A DNA stretch of 64,000 nucleotides from Candidatus Desulfobacillus denitrificans. GTDB lineage: Bacteria > Pseudomonadota > Gammaproteobacteria > Burkholderiales > Rhodocyclaceae. The notes under the pieces are model-generated. The model worked only from the letters and a program-made list of their open reading frames with translations, was not told the DNA's origin and ran no database searches. A program made the translations under genes and the position numbers. This document shows positions 48,201 to 55,664 of the stretch, one piece after another. Positions within the stretch are counted from its first letter, which is position 1. Every line of letters begins with the position of its first letter. The stretch spans positions 434,001 to 498,000 of the forward strand of contig AP021857.1 of NCBI GenBank assembly GCA_017347485.1, written 5' to 3'.

Positions 48201-49046
48201 GGAGGTGCGCCCGCATTCAGCTACATGGGCCAGCCGTTCCAGAGCCTGAGCGCAAGCGTGCAGGCGCAAAATGCCGTGGGCAACCTGACGGTCAATTACG
48301 CGACCGCCGGGTTCGCGCCCGGCAATCTGGCCACGCTGGCCTGGCAGGCGGAAAATGCCGACAATGGCAGCGACTTGTCCGCACGGTTGAGTGTTCCCAC
48401 ATCCAGTCCGCTCTGGGCGGCTGGGGCATATTCGGTCAACACGCCTGCGGCGGAATTTCGGCGCGCGTCGCCGGACGATCCGGACGGGCCGTTCGACAGC
48501 CTGCAACTGGGCATTCTTCTGGCCGACCCCGATGGCGTGGCGCTCGATGGACTGGACATGAATGCCGCCACGGCCGGCGCCTGCGTGCCCTGCACCGCCA
48601 AGGCGGTCGGTGCGACCTCTCGTGTGCGCTTCGGCCGACTGCATCTGCAGAATACTCATGGCTCCGAATTGCGCTCCCTGCGCATGCCTGTCAGCGCCGA
48701 GTACTGGAACGGGACCGGCTTCGTCACGCATGCGGCCGACAATTGCACGGGGCTGGGTGCCGTCACCCTGAATCTGCCGCCTTCGAGCTGCACGTTGCCC
48801 TCGATTGTCAGTGGGCTCGGCGGCACGCTGTCGAGCGGCAGCGCGGCACTTACGCTGAGTGCCCCGAACGTGCGAGGCTGCGTTGATCTGAGAATGGTGA
48901 CGCCGGTCTGGCTGCGCGGTCGCTGGGACGATAGCCGCGATCCCGATGGCAATCCGGCGACGAATTACGATGATTTCGCTGCCGCTCGCGCCAGCTTCGG
49001 CATTTTCCGCGAGCGGCTAATTTACCGGCGGGAGGTGACGCGCTGA
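45210..49046 (+). CDS. mshQ: MshQ-like surface protein with three LamG modules
   Basis: 1278-aa exported protein. The signal peptide is MRIFAALLLMLLAGQAPAA; the in-frame ATG at 45153 would add 19 residues and is less likely. Three concanavalin A/LamG-like modules follow at residues about 20-240, 245-480 and 485-700. Modules 1 and 3 are close copies (SFWMYWDG, VMPIGWFRHDLWLV, GLANRWVHV, and a terminal DGxxTxxxV motif), while module 2 is divergent. Residues about 705-1278 match the MshQ C-terminal type (DUF6701-like), rich in Ser/Thr/Ala. LamG modules often bind glycans, so a pilus-associated adhesin is plausible. Confidence 0.86.
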   Translation: MRIFAALLLMLLAGQAPAATLLGQYWLEELQWTGAAAEVRDSSGNNRHGQAIGAPLPSPTLGTPARPGRPGTCTYGSFPGPRDGGGALSIGGLPVNLAAGAKTSVSFWMYWDGTDSVMPIGWFRHDLWLVGGHFGFNTGNSDVFGIASAGLANRWVHVVAVFTNGNVAADELYIDGVAQAMSQRQSTPNNATAVVDATLQIGGWRSDTSYRFSGRIDDVKVYDGQLTAAEVAAVFNETHVCAPRLMLEWRLDECALGAVAGEVLDASGNGNNGTPLAGANTAAGRVCRGGIFNGVSPTRIKAASNFVDSLTNDFTISFWVNPATTHQIDAQSGSGTAGTGGQRYALYPAQGTDAWGPGHAGAGVSVGTNGVTVYEHAASYMPPLLVWSGAVSGWTHVAVAYQARQPRLYINGVLAATGLTSTYANVHPGLRSSGGTLHNDGGVGGGNWGWFNGGIDEFRIYDGALDAAQVASIAVPVARSCASCATLAHYRLEDSAWMGAPGEVQDASGNGRHGQALGAPFPVPEAVTPARPGNPGTCGYGRFSGGALNLPVSANTAPGAKTTASFWMYWDGSNSVMPIGWFRHDLWLVNGHFGFNTANSDVYGISSAGLANRWVHVSAVFTNGSVTANRLYINGVPQALTLRQSTPTLGNAVVNANLRASGWQSDSGYRFRSFIDEIDVFDGEMTQSQVLAQYNAVHPCGGATVPGGFNAFETSTPLGITGVIHTKVAAQQPAGFDLAIVALNAAKTGVETLFTGDVKVELLDTSNNGGPLDANACRSTWTPLPGFVPRILNFAAADLGRKNISLSENNAWRDVRVRMTYPAAGAPLAIGCSTDNFAIRPATLDFAATDNDWQTAGTARTLSNAIFPGGTVHKAGRPFTLTVTGRNGLGNVTSNYDGSPAAEITGYLLPVLGACPTCALTAGAFSGAGGTVTSNTASYSEVGVIQARMSDDTFAGVDAADGSSLAERTAYSTSSTVGRFVPDRFTLTAGSVTAACPGGAPAFSYMGQPFQSLSASVQAQNAVGNLTVNYATAGFAPGNLATLAWQAENADNGSDLSARLSVPTSSPLWAAGAYSVNTPAAEFRRASPDDPDGPFDSLQLGILLADPDGVALDGLDMNAATAGACVPCTAKAVGATSRVRFGRLHLQNTHGSELRSLRMPVSAEYWNGTGFVTHAADNCTGLGAVTLNLPPSSCTLPSIVSGLGGTLSSGSAALTLSAPNVRGCVDLRMVTPVWLRGRWDDSRDPDGNPATNYDDFAAARASFGIFRERLIYRREVTR
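45500..45910 (+). repeat. Intragenic duplication in mshQ, first unit
   Basis: DNA for LamG module 1 is strongly similar to 46870-47280 (module 3), including long identical runs around the FWMYWDG and GWFRHDL codons. A recent duplication within the gene is the simplest explanation. Confidence 0.75.
46870..47280 (+). repeat. Intragenic duplication in mshQ, second unit
   Basis: Partner of 45500-45910. The unrelated module 2 lies between the two units. Recombination between them would delete module 2 and one copy of the duplicated module. Confidence 0.75.
47127..47134 (+). repeat. CTGACTTT motif copy 8
   Basis: Sense copy in mshQ module 3 (Leu-Thr-Leu), GCG before and GCGGC after. The aligned site in module 1 (codons for AMSQRQST) lacks it, so it arose after the duplication or was lost from one copy. 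Confidence 0.55.
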
Positions 49047-49075
49047 CCCGAAATCAAATAAACACGCCCGGGAGA

Positions 49076-49117
49076 TTGACAAAACGATTGAAAATCTTTA
49101 GTTTCCGTGGGTTATAT
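49076..49117 (+). promoter_or_regulatory. Candidate promoter of the mshI-N operon
   Basis: AT-rich island after mshQ. TTGAAA (49088-49093) and TTATAT (49112-49117) are 18 bases apart; TTGACA (49076-49081) pairs with TAGTTT (49099-49104) at 17. Either could drive mshI from 49135, which has no clear Shine-Dalgarno (TTATTTAACGTAAA). Confidence 0.5.
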
Positions 49118-49134
49118 GGATTATTTAACGTAAA

Positions 49135-50076
49135 ATGAGAATTTTTGCATCAGGCAAGCGAAGCGGCTGGCTCGCCGTCGCTAGCCGGGGCGACATTGTT
49201 GATCTGGCTCATGTTCAGTCCGGTGTAGGCGGGCGGCCCGAAGTCACGCTGTGCGAATCCTTCCGCAGGGAGGGCAGCGAAGCAGACACCTTTGCGCGCC
49301 TGCGCAAGCAGTACCGCATCGACCGCTATCGCGTCACCACCAGCCTGCGCTTCGGCGAGTATCAGTTCTTGCAGGTCGAGCCGCCCGATGTCCCGCCCGA
49401 GGACATGAAGGAGGCGATGCGCTGGCGCATCAAGGAACTGGTCGATTTCCCCGTCGACAAGGCCACGCTCGACATTCTGGACGTGCCGGCGGAGGGCGGG
49501 GAGGGCGCGCGCAGCCGCGCCCTGTTTGCCGTCTGCGCGCCAAACGATCTGCTCGGCGCGCGCATTCAGGTCTTGCAGCAGGCGGGCATCGAGCTGGAAG
49601 TCATCGATGTCCCGGAAACCGTCCAGCGCAATGTTGCCGCCCTGTACGAGCCCGCGGGGCGCGGCATCGCCATGCTGGGTTTTTCCGCCGAGGGTGGCTT
49701 GCTGACTTTTTCCTGCCGCGGCGAGTTGCATGCCTTCCGCCGGCTCGAGATCACGCTCGACCAGCTGCTGAATGCCGACGCGGACGAACGCCATGTTCTG
49801 TTCGACCGCATCGTACTGGAATTGCAGCGCTCCCTCGATGCCTTCGAGCACCAGCATCATTACGTGAACCTGTCCGAGCTGCTGGTCATGCCGCTGCCCG
49901 AGGAGGTCGGGCTGGCCGCCTATCTGGCAAAGAACCTGTATGTCCTGGTGGAGTCGGCCGATCTGGCGAAGGTGATGGATTTCGTCAAGGTTCCGGAACT
50001 GCGTTCGCCGTCGCGCCAGGCGCAGTGCTTCCATCTGCTCGGCGCGGCCCTGCGCGGCTTCGAGGTGCGCGCATGA
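49135..50076 (+). CDS. mshI: MSHA biogenesis protein MshI (PilM-like)
   Basis: 313-aa cytoplasmic PilM/GspL-type actin-fold protein of the pilus inner-membrane complex. Segments LQVEPPDVPPEDMKEAMRWRIKELVDFPVDKATLDIL and IELEVIDVPETVQRNVAALYEP are typical of MshI. It begins a second transcription block after an AT-rich promoter region and overlaps the next start as ATGA. It should dock to the PilN-like protein encoded next. It contains a CTGACTTT copy. Confidence 0.9.
   Translation: MRIFASGKRSGWLAVASRGDIVDLAHVQSGVGGRPEVTLCESFRREGSEADTFARLRKQYRIDRYRVTTSLRFGEYQFLQVEPPDVPPEDMKEAMRWRIKELVDFPVDKATLDILDVPAEGGEGARSRALFAVCAPNDLLGARIQVLQQAGIELEVIDVPETVQRNVAALYEPAGRGIAMLGFSAEGGLLTFSCRGELHAFRRLEITLDQLLNADADERHVLFDRIVLELQRSLDAFEHQHHYVNLSELLVMPLPEEVGLAAYLAKNLYVLVESADLAKVMDFVKVPELRSPSRQAQCFHLLGAALRGFEVRA
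49702..49709 (+). repeat. CTGACTTT motif copy 9
   Basis: Sense copy in mshI (Leu-Thr-Phe), TTG before and TTCC after, the least conserved 5' flank. Confidence 0.55.
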
Positions 50077-50795
50077 CGCGGCAGATCAACCTCTACAATC
50101 CCGCGCTGCGCGCCAGACGCGAGTGGCTGACCGGCAAATGGCTGCTCAACGGCATCGGCATCCTGATCGTGCTGCTTGGCCTGTATGGCGGCGTGGTGCG
50201 TTGGGAAAACCAGCAGCTGAACGAGGAAGCAGGACGTATCGGCGCCGAGCTCAGCCAGCGCCAAGCCGAGTTGGCGCGGCTCAACGAGGAGCTTGCCCAG
50301 CGCAAGGTGGACAAGGAAACCGAGGCGGCGCTGCTGCGCGCCGAGGCGGCGCTGCAGGGACGGGAGCGTGTGCGCGAGGCGCTCGATAGCGGCGCGCTCG
50401 GCTCCTCGGATGGATTTGCGGAATTTCTGCGCGCATTTGCCCGCCAGGCGCGCGAGGGTCTCTGGATGGTCGGCCTGCAGGTGGCCGAGGGGGGCCGCAA
50501 CATCACCCTCGAAGGACGCACACAGAATCCGGACCAGATTCCCGGCTACATTCGCGGCCTGAACAGCGAAACCATCCTGCGCGGCCGCTCCTTCGAGGCG
50601 ATGAACGTGCGGCTGGTGGACGAAGGCGACAAGCCCGCGTCGGGCGGCGCCCGGCCGACTGAAAAGGGCGAGCAGGAGGGACAGACGGCTCAGGCGGGCG
50701 CGGAGAAACTGCCCCCCTTCCATGAGTTCATGCTGACTGCGGCCGCTGCCGGAGGGCGAGCCGAGGACAGGCCCGCGACGGGGGTATCGCGATGA
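50073..50795 (+). CDS. PilN-like MSHA inner-membrane protein
   Basis: 240-aa bitopic protein. TRQINLYNPALRARREWLTG at the start is the PilN-type docking peptide for PilM/MshI. A membrane helix spans about 22-42 (LLNGIGILIVLLGLYGGVV), then a coiled coil (45-110) and a periplasmic domain (EGLWMVGLQVAEGGRNITLEGRTQNP). The C-terminal 45 residues are Gly/Ala/Glu-rich and probably disordered. It overlaps mshI and mshJ by 4 bases each. In vibrios the two functions are split as mshI and mshI2. Confidence 0.87.
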   Translation: MTRQINLYNPALRARREWLTGKWLLNGIGILIVLLGLYGGVVRWENQQLNEEAGRIGAELSQRQAELARLNEELAQRKVDKETEAALLRAEAALQGRERVREALDSGALGSSDGFAEFLRAFARQAREGLWMVGLQVAEGGRNITLEGRTQNPDQIPGYIRGLNSETILRGRSFEAMNVRLVDEGDKPASGGARPTEKGEQEGQTAQAGAEKLPPFHEFMLTAAAAGGRAEDRPATGVSR

Positions 50796-51490
50796 GCAAG
50801 ATGTTGGCAGCCTGGCAGGCGAAGTTCGACGCACTTTCGCTGCGCGAGCGTCTGATGGTGGCGATCGCTGCATTCGCCGCGACGTATTTTCTTGTCGACG
50901 CCCTCCTGCTGGGCAGCTGGCAACGCCAGAATGCCGGGATCAAGGCCACCCTGCTCGAACAGCGCGCCGAATCGGCGCGCACGGCGGCGCAGGTCCAGGA
51001 ACAGCAGGTTCGAGCGGGCAGCCATCCCGATGCCCTGGCCCGCGCGCGCATCCGGGAAATCGAGCAGAAGATTGCGGCCATCGATGCCAGCCTGCAATCG
51101 TCCTCGAAGCAGCTGGTGCCGCCCGAGCGCATGGCCAGCCTGCTGGAGGATCTCCTCAAGGGCAACAAGCGCCTGCAACTGGTAAAACTGGCGACGCTGC
51201 CGGCAGAGGCGTTGCTCGCCCGCGAGCCGGCAAGCGGTGCAGCGCAGGCCGCCGAGCCGATGCAGGCCGCGGCGGAACAGCCGGCCGGCCAGAATATCTT
51301 CAAGCATGGCGTGGAGTTGACGCTGCGCGGGAGCTATTTCGACATGCTGGATTATCTCGCCCAGATTGAAGCGTTGCCCTGGCAGATGTACTGGGGGCGG
51401 CTCCGTCTGGAGGCGCGCGATTACAATCGCCCCGTGCTGACGCTGACGTTGTATACGCTCAGCCTCGACAAGACTTGGCTGACGATATGA
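50792..51490 (+). CDS. mshJ: MSHA biogenesis protein MshJ (PilO-like)
   Basis: 232-aa bitopic inner-membrane protein. The short cytoplasmic N-terminus (MSKMLAAWQAKFDALSLRER) precedes a membrane helix at about 22-42, a coiled coil at 45-120 and a ferredoxin-like periplasmic domain ending in ELTLRGSYFDMLDYLAQIEALPWQMYWGRLRLEARDY, typical of MshJ/PilO. It overlaps both neighbours by 4 bases (ATGA). It partners with the PilN-like protein to bridge the platform to the secretin. Confidence 0.88.
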   Translation: MSKMLAAWQAKFDALSLRERLMVAIAAFAATYFLVDALLLGSWQRQNAGIKATLLEQRAESARTAAQVQEQQVRAGSHPDALARARIREIEQKIAAIDASLQSSSKQLVPPERMASLLEDLLKGNKRLQLVKLATLPAEALLAREPASGAAQAAEPMQAAAEQPAGQNIFKHGVELTLRGSYFDMLDYLAQIEALPWQMYWGRLRLEARDYNRPVLTLTLYTLSLDKTWLTI

Positions 51491-51885
51491 AGCAGCTTAT
51501 AGTCCCGCCTTCCATTCGTGCTGGCCTGCTGGCTGCAATGCTCGGGCTGCTGGGTGCCGGCGCGACCGAAACGGCATCGGCACAGGCGATGCGGGATCCG
51601 ACGCGCCCGCCGGCGCAGTTTCTGGATCCTGCGGATGCGGCGGAGGCGGCAGCGCCGCCGGTCTCCGGCCTGCAAACCATCAAGCTGACAGGCAAACGTC
51701 GGATCGCGCTGCTCAACGGCGATTGGCTCAAGCCGGGCGACAGGTCGGGTGAGGCGGTGGTGGAGAAAATCGACGACCACTCCATTGTTCTGAAATACCA
51801 GGACGGCCGCCGTGAAACGATCCGGATGTACCCGGAAGTCGAGATGCAGTCATCGAAGGCCGTCAGACGTACGGCCGGAAAATAG
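51487..51885 (+). CDS. mshK: MSHA biogenesis protein MshK (PilP-like)
   Basis: 132-aa exported protein. A signal-like hydrophobic segment (about 12-32) is followed by AMRDPTRPPAQFLDP, the RDPTRPP tag shared by MshK and GspC/PilP-like linkers, and a small beta domain (LQTIKLTGKRRIALLNGDWLKPGD). ATG 51487 overlaps the mshJ stop by 4 bases. It probably connects MshI/J to the outer-membrane secretin MshL encoded next. Confidence 0.86.
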   Translation: MKQLIVPPSIRAGLLAAMLGLLGAGATETASAQAMRDPTRPPAQFLDPADAAEAAAPPVSGLQTIKLTGKRRIALLNGDWLKPGDRSGEAVVEKIDDHSIVLKYQDGRRETIRMYPEVEMQSSKAVRRTAGK

Positions 51886-51895
51886 GGAAAGAGCC

Positions 51896-52075
51896 ATGAG
51901 AAGAACGCTTGGATTGGCAGCCACGATTGTTGCACTGGCAGGATGTCACTCGATGTCGTCGATACAGACCGGGGCGGTTCGCGATACCATCAACGCCGAT
52001 TTGCAGCGGGCGACGGACAATCGCAGCCGGGAGCCGGCGGTTGACGCCGTCAGCCGCGCGCTGGTCCCCCCCTGA
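51896..52075 (+). CDS. mshL: MshL lipoprotein N-terminal fragment, split by frameshift
   Basis: 59-aa open frame with a lipoprotein signal (MRRTLGLAATIVALAGC, lipobox LAGC at 14-17) followed by TGAVRDTINADLQRATDNRS, which is the start expected for the MshL secretin. It stops at TGA 52073-52075 immediately after a run of seven C residues. Adding one C would fuse RALVPP directly to the secretin frame. GGAAAGAG precedes the ATG. See the secretin entry for the remainder. Confidence 0.8.
   Translation: MRRTLGLAATIVALAGCHSMSSIQTGAVRDTINADLQRATDNRSREPAVDAVSRALVPP
52066..52072 (+). repeat. Homopolymeric C7 tract at mshL frameshift
   Basis: Seven consecutive C in the coding strand at the exact point where the two mshL frames change. 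Homopolymer runs of this sort are prone to slippage in replication and to base-calling error. Confidence 0.9.
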
Positions 52076-53670
52076 TGGGCCCGATCGAGGCGCCGGCCGG
52101 GAAGGCGGTCGAGACGCGCTTCGACCTTTCGGTGAGCAATGCGCCGGCCAGCCAGGTGTTCATGGCGATCGTCTCTGGCACCCGCTACAGCATGCTGGTC
52201 AACCCGGAAGTGACCGGAGCGATCTCGGTGAACCTGAAGGACGTGACGGTGATGGAAGCCCTCGACACCATTCGAGAGCTATACGGCTACGAGTACCGTG
52301 TGCAGGGCACGCGCATCTTCGTGCAGCCGCTGACCATGCAGGCGAAGGTGTTCAAGGTCAATTATCTGATGGCACAGCGTTTGGGCCGCAGCGACACGCG
52401 TGTCATGTCCGGTTCGATTACGGCGGCCAGTCCGGTCGGCGCCGCGGGAGGGGGCGCGACCGCAACTCCGACTGGCGCTACGGGCGGACAAACCACGCAA
52501 CAGGCGACCGGCTCCCTGGTTTCCACCAGCAGCCAGGTCGATTTCTGGGGCGAGATCAGCACGGCGATTCGCGCCATCATTGGCGTCGAGGGCGGTCGCA
52601 GCGTCGTCATTTCTCCGCAATCCGGCATCATCGTCGTGCGTGCGCTGCCGCGCGAACTGCGCGAGGTGGAAAACTTCCTGCGTGCGTCCCAACTGACCAT
52701 CGAACGCCAGGTGATGCTCGAGGCGAAGATCGTCGAGGTGGTGCTCTCCGAACAATTCCAGGCCGGTATCAACTGGGGCGCCTTTACCGCTACCGGACGG
52801 CACCGCTTCTCCTCGGGGGCCAATACCGGGCAGTTCAACACGCAGGCGCCCGGGCTCGGCGTGAACCATCCAGGGGAAGTTACCACGCCCTACGACACGA
52901 ACGCCGGCGCATTCGTGCCGAACACGCTCGGCAACGTGCTGGCGGCACCGCTCGCGGGCGCGGTCGGGCGGATCGCCGGCGGTCCGCTTGCCGGCGTGCT
53001 TGGGCTGGCCTTCCAGACCGGTAGTTTTTCCGCACTGATCTCGTTCCTCGAGACGCAGGGTTCGGTGCACGTGATGTCCAGTCCGCGCATCGCCACGGTG
53101 AACAACCAGAAGGCGGTGCTCAAGGTCGGTACCGACGACTTCTATGTCACCAACATCAGCACGACGACTACGGCGAGCGGCTCCAGCACGATCGTTTCCC
53201 CGACCATCACCGTGCAGCCCTTCTTCTCCGGCATCTCGCTCGATGTGACGCCGCAGATCGACGAAGACGACAACATCATCCTGCACATCAGGCCTTCGGT
53301 CAGCGTGGTGTCGGAAAAGAACAAGGTGATCAATCTGGGCACGCTGGGCACCTTCCAGTTGCCGCTGGCTTCGAGCAGTATCAACGAGACGGACAGCATC
53401 GTCAGGGTGCGCGACGCGAACATCGTCGCCATCGGCGGTCTGATGGAATACATCCAGTCCGACGACGGAGCCAAGGTGCCGGGTCCGGGCGATGTGCCGG
53501 TAGCAGACAGCCTGTTCCGGCAGGGCAAGAAGGGCCTGCAGAAACGGGAAATCGTCGTCCTGCTCAAGCCGACCGTGATCCATGGCGACAAGCAGTGGGA
53601 GCAGGATCTCGTCGAGACGCGCGATCGCATCCGCGCCATGGAGCGACCGCTTCCGCAACCCGCGCGATAG
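52075..53670 (+). CDS. mshL: MSHA outer-membrane secretin MshL, main part
   Basis: 531-aa secretin body (PilQ/GspD family) forming the outer-membrane pore for the pilus. N-domains are visible (FDLSVSNAPASQVFMAIVSGTRYSMLVNPEVTGAISVNL, TVMEALDTIRELYGYEY), a Gly/Thr-rich spacer at about 115-150, and the secretin domain with VMLEAKIVEVVLSEQFQAGINWGAF and the gate region VHVMSSPRIATVNNQKAVLKVG, ending RQGKKGLQKREIVVLLKPTVI. As it stands it begins at ATG 52075 with TGATG overlap to the lipoprotein fragment and has no signal of its own. Either re-initiation would give a cytoplasmic product or a C insertion restores one 590-aa protein. Confidence 0.87.
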   Translation: MGPIEAPAGKAVETRFDLSVSNAPASQVFMAIVSGTRYSMLVNPEVTGAISVNLKDVTVMEALDTIRELYGYEYRVQGTRIFVQPLTMQAKVFKVNYLMAQRLGRSDTRVMSGSITAASPVGAAGGGATATPTGATGGQTTQQATGSLVSTSSQVDFWGEISTAIRAIIGVEGGRSVVISPQSGIIVVRALPRELREVENFLRASQLTIERQVMLEAKIVEVVLSEQFQAGINWGAFTATGRHRFSSGANTGQFNTQAPGLGVNHPGEVTTPYDTNAGAFVPNTLGNVLAAPLAGAVGRIAGGPLAGVLGLAFQTGSFSALISFLETQGSVHVMSSPRIATVNNQKAVLKVGTDDFYVTNISTTTTASGSSTIVSPTITVQPFFSGISLDVTPQIDEDDNIILHIRPSVSVVSEKNKVINLGTLGTFQLPLASSSINETDSIVRVRDANIVAIGGLMEYIQSDDGAKVPGPGDVPVADSLFRQGKKGLQKREIVVLLKPTVIHGDKQWEQDLVETRDRIRAMERPLPQPAR

Positions 53671-53671
53671 C

Positions 53672-54505
53672 ATGTATCTCGAGCATTTCGGTCTGCGCGA
53701 ACTTCCTTTCGGCATCACGCCGGACACCAGCTTTGCCTTCGCCGGAACAGCGCATCAGGAGGCGCTCAACACCCTGTTGATCGCCCTGAAGAGCGGAGAG
53801 GGGTTCATCAAGATCACCGGCGAAGTCGGCACGGGCAAGACCTTGCTATGCCGCCGCCTGCTCGCCACGCTCGGCGATGGCGCGGTCAGTGCCTATCTGC
53901 CCAATCCTTATCTGGAGCCGCGCACGCTGATGCTGGCCCTGGCCGAGGAACTCGGCGTCGAACTGGACAAGGACGCCGACCAATATCACCTGCTCAAGGG
54001 CCTGAATCAGGCCCTGCTGGAGTTTGCCCGCCAGGACAGATCCGTCGTGCTCTGCCTCGACGAGGCCCAGGCCTTGCCGATGGAAAGCCTGGAGTCGCTG
54101 CGGTTGCTCTCAAACCTGGAAACCGAGAAGCGCAAGCTGCTGCAACTGGTGCTGTTCGGCCAGCCGGAACTGGACGAGCGCCTGGCCAATCCCTCGGTGC
54201 GGCAACTGCGGCAGCGGATTTCCTTTCACTATCGGCTTGGCGGGCTGAGGCCGGGCGAAATGGAGCACTACCTGGCGCACCGTCTGCGCGTGGCCGGGCA
54301 TCGCGGCCCCCGCCTCTTTGCCCCGGCCTCGGCGAAGCTGATTCACCGTGCCGCACAAGGCACCCCCCGACTGATCAACATACTGGCACACAAGGCCATG
54401 CTGGCCGCTTATGGGGAGGGTCGACAGGACGTGGTTCCGCGCAACGTCAAGGCGGCCGCCAGGGATACCGAGGGCGCCCGCCTGCCGGCGTGGCAAATGT
54501 GGTGA
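53672..54505 (+). CDS. mshM: MSHA biogenesis AAA ATPase MshM
   Basis: 277-aa ExeA/MshM-type ATPase. MYLEHFGLRELPFGITPDTSF is the usual start, GEVGTGKTLLCRRLL (Walker A near 49) and VVLCLDEAQALP (Walker B) follow, then LLSNLETEKRKLLQLVLFGQPEL (sensor region) and GTPRLINILAHKAMLAAY. It lacks the peptidoglycan-binding extension of ExeA. The ATG at 53672 lies 1 base after the mshL stop. It probably helps insert or localise the secretin through the cell wall. Confidence 0.92.
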   Translation: MYLEHFGLRELPFGITPDTSFAFAGTAHQEALNTLLIALKSGEGFIKITGEVGTGKTLLCRRLLATLGDGAVSAYLPNPYLEPRTLMLALAEELGVELDKDADQYHLLKGLNQALLEFARQDRSVVLCLDEAQALPMESLESLRLLSNLETEKRKLLQLVLFGQPELDERLANPSVRQLRQRISFHYRLGGLRPGEMEHYLAHRLRVAGHRGPRLFAPASAKLIHRAAQGTPRLINILAHKAMLAAYGEGRQDVVPRNVKAAARDTEGARLPAWQMW

Positions 54506-54515
54506 GAATTATCGA

Positions 54516-55661
54516 ATGAGCCTGATCAATCAGATGTTGCAGGATCTTGAGTCCAGGAGGGCAACCCTGGACAACGGTGGCGGGATGTCCCAGGAGGTCC
54601 GTTCCTTGCCACCCCAACGCGACTCGGCGCCTTGGACAAGGTTGCTGATTGGCGCTGTCGTTCTCGTTTTGGGTGGGATGGGGGGCTGGTGGTGGCTTTC
54701 GGAAACGAAAAGCCTCCCGGCGCCATTACCCGAAGCAACAGGTCCGGCTCCTGCCCACGCTCCGCCACCTGCCCGCGCCATATCGCCACCTGAAGCGTCT
54801 CCCGTGCCAGCGCCTTCTCAGCCCGTGGCGGCATCCCCGCCCCAGGTATTGCCGGCGGCAGTCCCGGCAGAAGCAGAAAAGGCAACCGCACCGCTTCCGG
54901 CAACGCGGCCGAGGACGGGCGTTGTGCGGGAGCCGCCTCAGCCGGCCCGCAAGGAAGCCTCCAGGACGCGCAATCAGGAGAAGGGGGAAGGCGGCCTCAG
55001 GGTGGAGACTTCGCTGGGCAGCCTGTCGTCTTCGGCGGGCGCTGCTGCAGGAGACGATTCCCGAATCGAGAAGAAAATGCGCATGTCGACACCCAACGAG
55101 CGGGCGGAGAACGAATACCGGCGCGCCCTGGGACTGGTGAATCAAGGGCGGGTGCAGGAGGGCATGGCTGTTTTGCGCGGCGCCTTGAGGGAAGATCCCG
55201 GCCATGCCGGATCTCGGCTGGCGTTGTTCGGTCTGCTGGTAGAACAACAGCGGCTGGAGGAAGCCGAGGCGCTTCTGCAGGAGGCGCTGGCTCGTAATTC
55301 TTCGCAGCCGCAGTTGGCTTCTCGTCTCGCCCGACTTCAACTGGAACGAGGCGATGTGCGCGGCGCCGAAGATACCCTGAACAAGGCGGCGGGTGCTGCG
55401 GCAGGCAATGCCGAGTACCGCGCCTTCCATGCCGCCGTCCTGCAGCGACTGACTTTGCACAGGGAGGCGGTGGCGGAATATCAGGCTGCCCTGCGCCTGT
55501 CCCCCCAGGCCGGCGTGTGGTGGATGGGCCTGGGCATTTCGCTGGAAGCGGACGGCAAGCAGGCGGAGGCCAAGGATGCGTTTCAGCGCGCCAGGGCCAC
55601 GGGCACGCTGTCCGCCGAGTTGAACGCCTTCGTCGATCAGAAACTGAAGCGCTTGCAATAA
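54516..55661 (+). CDS. mshN: MSHA biogenesis TPR protein MshN
   Basis: 381-aa protein. MSLINQMLQDLESRRA is the typical MshN beginning, a membrane helix spans about 45-62 (LLIGAVVLVLGGMGGWWW), then a Pro/Ala-rich periplasmic linker (70-170), and TPR repeats from about 190 (AENEYRRALGLVNQGRVQEGMAVLRGAL, HAGSRLALFGLLVEQQRLEEAEALL, YRAFHAAVLQRLTLHREAVAEYQAAL). Last gene of the locus, 3 bases from the convergent comF stop. It contains CTGACTTT copy 10. Confidence 0.9.
   Translation: MSLINQMLQDLESRRATLDNGGGMSQEVRSLPPQRDSAPWTRLLIGAVVLVLGGMGGWWWLSETKSLPAPLPEATGPAPAHAPPPARAISPPEASPVPAPSQPVAASPPQVLPAAVPAEAEKATAPLPATRPRTGVVREPPQPARKEASRTRNQEKGEGGLRVETSLGSLSSSAGAAAGDDSRIEKKMRMSTPNERAENEYRRALGLVNQGRVQEGMAVLRGALREDPGHAGSRLALFGLLVEQQRLEEAEALLQEALARNSSQPQLASRLARLQLERGDVRGAEDTLNKAAGAAAGNAEYRAFHAAVLQRLTLHREAVAEYQAALRLSPQAGVWWMGLGISLEADGKQAEAKDAFQRARATGTLSAELNAFVDQKLKRLQ
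55449..55456 (+). repeat. CTGACTTT motif copy 10
   Basis: Sense copy in a TPR helix of mshN (Leu-Thr-Leu), CGA before, as in copy 5. Confidence 0.6.
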
Positions 55662-55664
55662 GCC

